A stretch of 14,422 bases of DNA, taken from Eubacteriales Family XIII. Incertae Sedis bacterium (GTDB lineage Bacteria; Bacillota_A; Clostridia; Peptostreptococcales; Anaerovoracaceae). Below, one piece after another: positions 1-5,139 of the stretch; positions within the stretch are counted from its first letter, which is position 1, and each line of letters begins with the position of its first letter. The notes under the pieces were generated by a model that was not told the DNA's origin, made no database searches, and saw nothing but the letters and a program-made list of their open reading frames with translations. Where the stretch lies: contig JAITHG010000308.1 in NCBI GenBank assembly GCA_031280075.1, positions 1 through 14,422 on the forward strand, read 5' to 3'. A program made the position numbers and the translations under genes.

Positions 1-1
1 G

Positions 2-46
2 GAGGGGCAGCGGCGCTATGTCGAGAGCCTGTCTGCATATAAATAA
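2..46 (+). pseudogene. Truncated UvrA-like N-terminal fragment (left edge)
   Basis: Reading from base 2, the fragment translates as EGQRRYVESLSAYK and then stops (TAA at 44-46). The GQRRYVESLSAY string is a highly conserved signature of excinuclease subunit UvrA, just downstream of its first Walker A, about 65 residues from the N-terminus of a protein of roughly 940 aa. In intact UvrA the signature continues with A-R-Q-F-L; here the sequence diverges after Tyr and terminates at once. No further UvrA-like sequence follows on either side of the nearby insertion sequence. What is seen is the motif and the stop. That this is a decayed or recombined uvrA copy is inference, because the 5' part lies outside the window. 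A short chance match is unlikely given twelve consecutive signature residues. Confidence 0.6.
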
Positions 47-70
47 GCATTGCAGTATTGGGCATAGAAT

Positions 71-113
71 ACAGCAGCGCGGCAGAGGGTTTCCCTGCCG
101 CGCTGTTGTCTGT
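71..113 (+). terminator. Strong hairpin, probable intrinsic terminator
   Basis: CAGCGCGGCAG (75-85) pairs perfectly with CTGCCGCGCTG (95-105) across a 9-nt loop. The stem extends outward by four more pairs, including one G-T, through 71-74 and 106-109. A modestly T-rich tail (TTGTCTGT) follows on the plus strand. It lies between the UvrA-like fragment and the insertion sequence and probably ends the transcript entering from the left. The U-tract is imperfect, so efficiency is uncertain; on the minus strand it could also insulate against transcription leaving the insertion sequence. Confidence 0.6.
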
Positions 114-120
114 AAAACAT

Positions 121-136
121 CAGTGATTACGCACGA
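121..136. repeat. Left terminal inverted repeat of the insertion sequence
   Basis: CAGTGATTACGCACGA is matched exactly, inverted, at 2286-2301. It defines the end distal to the promoter, downstream of the transposase gene. Confidence 0.85.
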
Positions 137-350
137 TTGGTGAGACGCCGAAAACCCAAAGGTCAGCAGCCATTTGGCAGCTGTCAGGAAGAATTTTGGC
201 GGCCATTTTTCAAGTGACAGCGCAAGAAGGGCAGACATCGACAGGCACAGGGAGGCGGCTTGCGCTCTCGGGGCGCGGCTGTCCCTTTCTACGGCACGGC
301 GGTGGCATCTATCGCAGGCTGGAGGGTGGCACAAAGTCCGTTTCTTTGAC

Positions 351-1607
351 CTATCTCGTCGGTTTTTTCTTTGCGCGCAATTCGGATTTGACCATCCTTA
401 TGATCTCGGCGCTGTTCATTACGGCGAGGATACGCTGAATCGATTCTACCGGAAGGTCATACACCGTCAGCTTTGCCGTGTACAGGTTCGGCTCAGCGAC
501 GGCTTGGTATATCCTCACGAGCTGTATCGCCAGATTGTTCATGACCGCCATGTTGTGGACGGCGTTTTTGTCTGTGAATCTGATCCGGTCCTCATAAAGG
601 AAGGTGTCCTTTTCCTTGTGCAGGTCGTTTTCGATCATCCAGCGCCCCTCTATCGCCTCACAGATCAGCTCTTCGTTTATGGTGTTCGTGATAAAGCAGC
701 GTTTGCAGACGCTCTTGCCGGCAGAAGACGTCATCTGCACAAAAGCCTTCATCCCGGTGAAGCCGTCAGTTGCATAGCCTTTCGGCAAAAGCAGGATATC
801 GACAATGCGTTTCTCCCGTTCATGGCGATGGACCTTTTCGGGGGTCTTGTTGAATCGGGCGCATATCTCTTCGAGAAGAAGGGGCTGGTTGTCTTTTACC
901 GTGAGTACATAAACGCCTTTCTTGTTGTGGATGATCGATGCGGTCTTTTTCTGGCAATGCATCGCATCGGCGGTGACGACGGTCTTTTTCAGGTTCATCT
1001 TCTCGAGGATGTGCTGCCCTACGGGAATCTCGTTTGTCTTTTTGTCGATCGGCTCGCTGTGTATGCAGGTAAAAAGCCCGCAGTCGTATACGTTGAAGAC
1101 ATGCTGGTTTGCCTTGGGGCTCTTCGTGTCGTCCGCCCGTCCGCTCCCGTTGACAGACTTCCCGTCCATCGCCAGGTGCCGATATGTGCCGCTTTTTCTG
1201 ATCTCGTCTTCAAGGGACAGGAGAAACTCATAGAAGCGGTTGACGGTCTCCTCGTAAAGGGCGTCTGCGTCAAGTGACATCATCACTCTTCTGATCGTGT
1301 CATGGCTTGGGCATTGCCCATCTTTTATCAGCCCGTACCTCTCGTACAGCCTCCGGTTGATTTTGATATGGACGGCTATCTCCATGAAGCAGTTCGTGCG
1401 CTTGGAAAGCTTTACCCAAAAGACGAGGAAGAGGATGTCGGCAAGCCGGTAAGTGACCTTGCCCTTCATCCTGAGGTCTGGGATGTTGTCAAAGATGTGG
1501 ACAAAGTCTATCTTTGAAGAGATTGCCAACATCTCATCTTCGGAGATGTCGATCTGTGCAAACGCCTCGGTGATTACCGCCATTGAGTCCAAGATTGCCT
1601 TACCCAT
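351..1607 (-). CDS. ISAs1-family DDE transposase
   Basis: This 418-aa protein catalyses cut-and-paste movement of the element. The N-terminal ~100 residues match the DDE_Tnp_1-associated region of ISAs1 transposases (DLRMKGKVTYRLADILF). The catalytic triad can be read as D148 (LAMDGK), D214 (TADAMH) and E326 (WMIENDLH), with the family's typical KTNEIP and IENDLH surroundings. The length is normal and the gene looks intact. Its ATG lies inside the last codons of the upstream accessory gene (8-nt overlap, different frame) and is preceded by AGGAG about 11 nt away, so translation is probably coupled to the accessory gene. No frameshift or missing catalytic residue is visible, so the transposase may be active. 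The family assignment is from recall of the motifs. Confidence 0.9.
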   Translation of the reverse strand: MGKAILDSMAVITEAFAQIDISEDEMLAISSKIDFVHIFDNIPDLRMKGKVTYRLADILFLVFWVKLSKRTNCFMEIAVHIKINRRLYERYGLIKDGQCPSHDTIRRVMMSLDADALYEETVNRFYEFLLSLEDEIRKSGTYRHLAMDGKSVNGSGRADDTKSPKANQHVFNVYDCGLFTCIHSEPIDKKTNEIPVGQHILEKMNLKKTVVTADAMHCQKKTASIIHNKKGVYVLTVKDNQPLLLEEICARFNKTPEKVHRHEREKRIVDILLLPKGYATDGFTGMKAFVQMTSSAGKSVCKRCFITNTINEELICEAIEGRWMIENDLHKEKDTFLYEDRIRFTDKNAVHNMAVMNNLAIQLVRIYQAVAEPNLYTAKLTVYDLPVESIQRILAVMNSAEIIRMVKSELRAKKKPTR

Positions 1608-2214
1608 GCTTCAAGCCGCTCCTTTCTATTATCTCGCGTGCCTCATCTGGAATCCGAGGCTTTGCTGCGGGATTTGCGGGGTCTATGACGCAAAGAAACA
1701 TAAGTGCTGTCAAGTCTCTTTGCTCGTCTTTGTCAACAATGGCGCGCTCCAGCAGCTTTCCCACCTTGGTCGAGATCGCCTTGATGCGGGATTCGTTAAG
1801 CGTTGCTGCCCTGCGGATAAGCTTGTCTGACCTGCCCTGTGAGAGATAGGTAGCCTTGATGAAGTGAGGCTTGACGCTGCCGAACATGAAGTGGATGATC
1901 CCAAGCACAATCACGTCGTCTTGCGCCGAGTTGTTGAAAGAGGAACGCTCAAGGGTCCTTTTGAAGTTCGCAAGGATAAGGCGGCTTAAGCCGAACTCGA
2001 CGAAGGCGGGGTTTGTGGAGGCAGTTCTCTTCGGTATGAATCCGTCCTTTTCGGTGATCATGCCCAGGTATTCCTGGACAGATTTGGGGTGCGATCCTTT
2101 CACATATACCGACGTGCACCTGTATAGGCCATACCCGTCACGAACCTTGCGTATCGTGTGGCCTTTTGTGCGGTATCTCTCTGCCCATTGCGGGTACTCG
2201 ATCCTCTTGCTCAT
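1600..2214 (-). CDS. Insertion-sequence accessory protein of unknown function
   Basis: This 204-aa protein is encoded directly upstream of and overlapping the transposase, inside the terminal repeats, so it belongs to the element. Residues ~15-60 (KVRDGYGLYRCTS, KSVQEYLG, DGFIPKR) resemble the basic beta-hairpin N-terminal domain of some IS1634-like transposases, followed by a mostly helical, basic remainder. No DDE triad, Walker motif or membrane segment is visible. It may be a DNA-binding helper, an end-recognition subunit or a regulator of the transposase; this is inference. The ATG at 2214 lacks a Shine-Dalgarno sequence and starts only 6 nt after the -10 box, which suggests a leaderless message. 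I do not recognise a named family. Confidence 0.75.
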   Translation of the reverse strand: MSKRIEYPQWAERYRTKGHTIRKVRDGYGLYRCTSVYVKGSHPKSVQEYLGMITEKDGFIPKRTASTNPAFVEFGLSRLILANFKRTLERSSFNNSAQDDVIVLGIIHFMFGSVKPHFIKATYLSQGRSDKLIRRAATLNESRIKAISTKVGKLLERAIVDKDEQRDLTALMFLCVIDPANPAAKPRIPDEAREIIERSGLKHG

Positions 2215-2215
2215 G

Positions 2216-2249
2216 AATATAGTATATATGTATACACTATATTTGTCAA
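2216..2249 (-). promoter_or_regulatory. Insertion-sequence promoter overlaid by a 28-bp palindrome
   Basis: On the minus strand a perfect -35 TTGACA (2249-2244) is followed after exactly 17 nt by TATACT (2226-2221). The spacer and -10 box lie within a 28-bp palindrome (2216-2243) whose outer arms AATATAGT/ACTATATT pair perfectly; 12 of 14 positions match across the full half-site. The start codon of the accessory gene follows 6 nt after the -10. The palindrome could be an operator, or in read-through RNA a hairpin next to the AUG. The box positions are seen; the role is inferred. Confidence 0.7.
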
Positions 2250-2285
2250 GAGCCCACCGGGCATGCCGCAGCTTGGCAGCCGATT

Positions 2286-2301
2286 TCGTGCGTAATCACT
2301 G
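2286..2301. repeat. Right terminal inverted repeat of the insertion sequence
   Basis: TCGTGCGTAATCACTG is the exact reverse complement of 121-136. It lies 36 bp outside the -35 element of the insertion sequence promoter and 103 bp upstream of the chosen start of the plus-strand nuclease gene. Confidence 0.85.
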
Positions 2302-2317
2302 CTGTCTTGCCGAATCT

Positions 2318-2346
2318 TTGGTTCCGAGGGAACAATATGGTATGCT
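2318..2346 (+). promoter_or_regulatory. Weak candidate promoter for the nuclease gene
   Basis: TTGGTT (2318-2323), a 17-nt spacer and TATGCT (2341-2346) precede the nuclease gene, just outside the insertion sequence. A small inverted repeat, GTTCC-GAG-GGAAC (2321-2333), overlaps the -35 region and could be an operator. Both hexamers deviate from consensus, so this is tentative. Confidence 0.3.
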
Positions 2347-2404
2347 ATAGGCGGATGACATGCAGAAGTTGCGCATACTGACGCGCATGGGGAGGTTTTC
2401 GACC

Positions 2405-3559
2405 ATGGCTCGTGAAAGCCGGGACGCATATGGTGTGGACTACGGGTCTTTTCCCGAGAAGACCCTCATGTCACCGGAATTATTCTTTGAAGAACTTTCC
2501 GAAATCATCATTGACCACTATATTGACACGGTGGAAGGGACCCCAGACATCTGCGCGTTTTCATATGGATCGGGCAGATATCTTTTTGACTGCTGCGGGC
2601 ACGAACTCACGGAGGGGGAAGACCGTACCATTCTCGCTTTCGCCTGTCCCCAAAATCCGAAGAACCCGCGCGATGATGCTTATCAGCGGGGGTATCCGAT
2701 TCCGGGAACGTGTGCAAACCGCTTACTGGATCGCGGCCATTACATCCCGCATACCGGAGGCGGCTTGTTCGGTCCAAACCTGTTCGCCCAAGACCGCGTA
2801 CTCAACCGTGGATGGAGTGAGGAGGGTCGCCAGTTTCGTGAAATGGAGACGCTGGCAGTCACAGACCCGGACGCGTGGTACTTCGTCCGCCCTTGTTACA
2901 TCGACAACAGCGCATTCCCGTATCTTCTCGAGGTTGGCTTGCTTCAAGGTGGCGAATTGACAGTCAAGAGATTCAGGAATCGGTTTGACGCAGCGGCGCT
3001 TCCTCGTGGGATTGGCACCGCTGCCACACTGGAGGCTCTGTTGCCGGCAATGTCCGCGAGTCAGTTTGGAGCCCTTGGCGAAGAAACTGTCGCCGTCTGG
3101 CTGGAAAAAGACTGCGATGCTATCATAGTCTCCATGGGCGACGCAACCATGCCGCGCACACAGCATCTGCAGGATCTGGATCTTGTTGCAATCCTGGGCG
3201 AAGAATTGATTTGCTATGAGGTCAAAACGAGGTATTTATCAAAAGCGGCTGGTCGGCTCACGCGCAAAGGGAACCTCCGGGCACCACGCGTCAAGGGTGC
3301 GCAAAATTCTGCACGGCAAGCTTCCCAGGAATATCTTGCGCAGAGGCTTGAGACCATCATTGATACAGACCCGGCAGTGTTTGCTGGAGTAGAATCCCGA
3401 GTGATTGTAGTGGATCTGAAAGGGATGCTGCTCCAAGCCTTCTGGGTGGACGACCGCGGGCGAAATTTAAAAGCCATGGATCAACCGACCCCCTGCAGAA
3501 TCCATGCGGAGGGCGCGCTGGAGCGCACGATCGACTATTTCATCGGGGATGGGGTTTGA
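2405..3559 (+). CDS. Putative dual nuclease: DRGH endonuclease plus PD-(D/E)XK-like domain
   Basis: I chose the ATG at 2405 (384 aa) because GGGGAGG lies 9 nt before it; an in-frame ATG at 2360 would add 15 residues but has a poor site. The N-terminal half has the signature of DNA/RNA non-specific endonucleases (Serratia nuclease type): DRGH at 109-112 with the general-base His112, then N125 and N134 in NLFAQDRVLN. These are spaced nine residues apart, as are the family's two active-site asparagines, and are followed by acidic residues near 146-148. The C-terminal half (from ~222) reads GALGEE (E226), LDLVA (D259) and E272-V-K274, the order expected for a PD-(D/E)XK nuclease fold. No signal peptide or membrane segment is seen. 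The last 47 residues are repeated as a remnant at 4930-5073. Function is unknown; defence or a toxin-like role is inference. Confidence 0.7.
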   Translation: MARESRDAYGVDYGSFPEKTLMSPELFFEELSEIIIDHYIDTVEGTPDICAFSYGSGRYLFDCCGHELTEGEDRTILAFACPQNPKNPRDDAYQRGYPIPGTCANRLLDRGHYIPHTGGGLFGPNLFAQDRVLNRGWSEEGRQFREMETLAVTDPDAWYFVRPCYIDNSAFPYLLEVGLLQGGELTVKRFRNRFDAAALPRGIGTAATLEALLPAMSASQFGALGEETVAVWLEKDCDAIIVSMGDATMPRTQHLQDLDLVAILGEELICYEVKTRYLSKAAGRLTRKGNLRAPRVKGAQNSARQASQEYLAQRLETIIDTDPAVFAGVESRVIVVDLKGMLLQAFWVDDRGRNLKAMDQPTPCRIHAEGALERTIDYFIGDGV

Positions 3560-3596
3560 TCTATGGACAGGCAAGGCGAGACACAGAAAAGAACGT
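3415..3596. repeat. Direct repeat copy A (3' end of nuclease gene)
   Basis: This stretch of about 180 bp matches 4929-5108 in the same orientation at a constant offset of 1514 through the stop codon. I count about 11 substitutions and two small indels. It covers the last 47 codons, the TGA and about 37 bp beyond it, and ends where the sequence turns toward the convergent ATPase gene. Confidence 0.9.
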
Positions 3597-3648
3597 CGGG
3601 TTTGAAGGGAACGGGAACCGATGATCGCTGCAGGATGCGCCATGCCGA

Positions 3649-4824
3649 TCAGAGGAAGAGCGGGGTTTTCCTGAGCAGGAAATCTTCCAATGGGGTGCCC
3701 GTGCTTCCGACGATCAATGCGTATGCCTGTGGGTATTGTTTTTTGAATATCAGGCTGCCGCCCACGTTTTTCACGAGACCGCTCTTCACTTCAATGGCTG
3801 TCAGCCTGTCGCCTTTTTTGATGACAAAATCCACTTCGTTGTTCCGCTCGCGCCACCAGTAGACTTCGAAGCATTCTTCTTTGCTGCGGGCAAGGAGGGA
3901 TGCACCGACTGCGCTTTCGACCAATCGCCCTCTGTCCTTCGGGCTTTCAAGCAGGCGCCGTCTGCCGGTGCCATCCGCATACGTCATCAGGGATGTGTCA
4001 TACACCATGAAGCGAGGGGGGCTTTTCCGGACGCGGATCTGGCTGCCGGAGTAGTTCATAAGCCCTGTAAGCATATTCGCCTTGTCTAGGAGCTCGAGGT
4101 AGTGGGCGAGCGTCACGGTATTTCCTGCGTCCCCAAGCTGACCGAGCATCTTTGTGAAAGACAGTTCCTGCGCGCTGTACCCGGCACCGAGCATGAGCAA
4201 CGAGCGCAACAGGGCAGGTTTCCGAACTTCCTCCATGAGCAGGATGTCCTGTGAAATCGTCGGCTCCACGATGGACATGCCCATATACCGTGCCCACCGA
4301 TCCTCGTCGCCTATGAGCGGGGCAGCGCCCGGATAGCCACCGAAGAACAGAAACTCATCCAAGCTGTATCCGAACGCCTCCCTGCATTCCGCATAGCTCC
4401 AATGCGGAGAATACAATACTTCAAATCTGCCCATCAGGGATTCGCCCAGCCCTTTTTGCAACAATAACGACGACGAACCCGTAAGAAGCACTTTCAGCGG
4501 GATGCGAAGCCTGGTGTCTTCATCCCATAGAAGCTTGACGATGGACGACCATTTCCCGACCTTTTGGATCTCGTCAACCACAAGAATCGCCTCGCCGGAT
4601 TGTGCAGACGAGCGCGCCCTCTCCCACTCGTTGCGAAGCCATTCCGCCGATACGAGATTTGGATCGTCCGCACTCACGAAATGCTTCGGGATCGACATAT
4701 CCTCAAGGGCTTGCAACACAGCGGTCGTTTTCCCAGTCTGCCTTGCGCCGACGACGATCTGAATGAACTGGCGAGGCTCCCGGAGCCGCTGAACGAGTTG
4801 TGGTACCAGTGCCCTGGTGAACAT
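3649..4824 (-). CDS. AAA ATPase with DUF4143 domain
   Basis: The start at 4824 gives 391 aa and has GGAGG 7 nt upstream; the ATG nine codons earlier lacks a site. The N-terminal AAA_14-type domain shows Walker A GARQTGKTT (26-34), Walker B ILVVDE (80-85) and a sensor-like KVLLTGSSS (111-119). The C-terminal DUF4143 region has E303, EVDFV (D332) and E345-V-K347, the PD-(D/E)XK-like pattern of that family. Members are widespread in bacteria and archaea, with poorly defined roles in DNA or protein remodelling. The gene is convergent with the nuclease gene, has its own promoter, and is enclosed by two direct repeats of the nuclease 3' end, so it looks like a movable or duplicated-in unit. Whether the two proteins cooperate is unknown. 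Confidence 0.88.
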   Translation of the reverse strand: MFTRALVPQLVQRLREPRQFIQIVVGARQTGKTTAVLQALEDMSIPKHFVSADDPNLVSAEWLRNEWERARSSAQSGEAILVVDEIQKVGKWSSIVKLLWDEDTRLRIPLKVLLTGSSSLLLQKGLGESLMGRFEVLYSPHWSYAECREAFGYSLDEFLFFGGYPGAAPLIGDEDRWARYMGMSIVEPTISQDILLMEEVRKPALLRSLLMLGAGYSAQELSFTKMLGQLGDAGNTVTLAHYLELLDKANMLTGLMNYSGSQIRVRKSPPRFMVYDTSLMTYADGTGRRRLLESPKDRGRLVESAVGASLLARSKEECFEVYWWRERNNEVDFVIKKGDRLTAIEVKSGLVKNVGGSLIFKKQYPQAYALIVGSTGTPLEDFLLRKTPLFL

Positions 4825-4834
4825 AGAACGCCCT

Positions 4835-4876
4835 CCGCACGATTTGCGCAATACAGTTTACTCAATACGATTTACT
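4835..4876. repeat. 14-bp tandem repeats in the ATPase leader
   Basis: CAATACAGTTTACT (4849-4862) and CAATACGATTTACT (4863-4876) are adjacent and match at 12 of 14 positions. A third, weaker unit (4835-4848) matches at about 9 of 14. They lie between the ATPase promoter and its ribosome site, where they could serve as a repeated protein-binding site. Confidence 0.6.
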
Positions 4877-4884
4877 AATTACTC

Positions 4885-4912
4885 ATTATACTGCTTTCTC
4901 CGTGAAAATCAA
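4885..4912 (-). promoter_or_regulatory. Probable promoter of the ATPase gene
   Basis: On the minus strand TTGATT (4912-4907) is followed after 16 nt by a perfect TATAAT (4890-4885). Transcription would start near 4878, giving a leader of about 54 nt that contains the 14-bp repeats and the GGAGG site. The promoter lies inside the segment bounded by the direct repeats, so the ATPase unit carries its own expression signals. Confidence 0.65.
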
Positions 4913-4928
4913 GGGCGAAGCGTGGTGG

Positions 4929-5108
4929 TCTGAAAGGGATGCTGCTCCAAGCCTTCTGGGTGGACGACCAAGGGCGCAATTTAAAAGCCATGGATCAACC
5001 GACCCCTTGCAGAATCCATGCGGTGGGCGCACTGAAGCGCATGATCGACCATTTCATCGGGGATGGGGTTTGATCTATGGGCAGGCGAGGCGAGACAGAA
5101 AAGAACCG
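4929..5108. repeat. Direct repeat copy B
   Basis: This is the second copy of the ~180-bp sequence at 3415-3596, in the same orientation. The junction at 4929 is sharp: no aligned similarity extends upstream of it, and the ATPase -35 box begins 17 bp away. The right end runs into a palindrome that copy A lacks beyond its left arm. Confidence 0.9.
4930..5073 (+). pseudogene. Remnant of the nuclease gene 3' end
   Basis: The stretch encodes 47 residues, from LKGMLLQAFW to HFIGDGV and a TGA, aligned without gaps to the C-terminus of the nuclease protein and differing at five positions (R to Q, E to V, E to K, T to M, Y to H). An in-frame TGA lies just upstream at 4903 and there is no start codon, so it is not expressed as a gene. 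It is either the tail of a former second nuclease gene or the footprint of a duplication. Together with the ATPase leader and the palindrome after it, it accounts for most of the 4825-5139 stretch, which has no intact gene. Confidence 0.8.
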
Positions 5109-5122
5109 TCCCCATTCTGTCT
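5093..5122. repeat. REP-like palindrome at the operon end
   Basis: AGACAGAA (5093-5100) and TTCTGTCT (5115-5122) form a perfect 8-bp stem around a loop that reads GGGGACGG on the minus strand. The minus-strand text GGGGACGGTTCTTTTCTGTCT resembles dispersed palindromic repeats I recall from Firmicutes genomes. It lies 18 bp past the stop of the last operon gene and might cap the transcript, but it has no clear U-tract, so I do not call it an intrinsic terminator. Confidence 0.5.
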
Positions 5123-5139
5123 GGGATAAGCGGCAAGCC

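Larger units (their letters stand above)
121..2301 (-). mobile_element. ISAs1-like insertion sequence with an extra gene, 2181 bp
   Basis: The element is bounded by perfect 16-bp inverted repeats: CAGTGATTACGCACGA at 121-136 and its reverse complement at 2286-2301. Inside are two overlapping minus-strand genes, an accessory protein (2214-1600) and an ISAs1-type DDE transposase (1607-351). About 230 bp at the left end is non-coding. Both subterminal regions carry TTGGCAGC (174-181 and 2273-2280), possibly part of a transposase site. I see no matching 8-10 bp target duplication: the left flank ends TGTAAAACAT and the right flank starts CTGTCTTGCC. The insertion may therefore be old or recombined. 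At 2.2 kb it is longer than the usual 1.2-1.5 kb of the ISAs1 family, because of the added gene. Confidence 0.85.

Noticed and set aside
174..1277. Plus-strand open frame of 367 codons over the transposase
   Set aside because: Antisense to the transposase, whose DDE triad is intact.
2321..2333. Inverted repeat GTTCC-GAG-GGAAC as a LexA box
   Set aside because: The half-sites are in the opposite order and with different spacing from the Gram-positive GAAC-N4-GTTC box.
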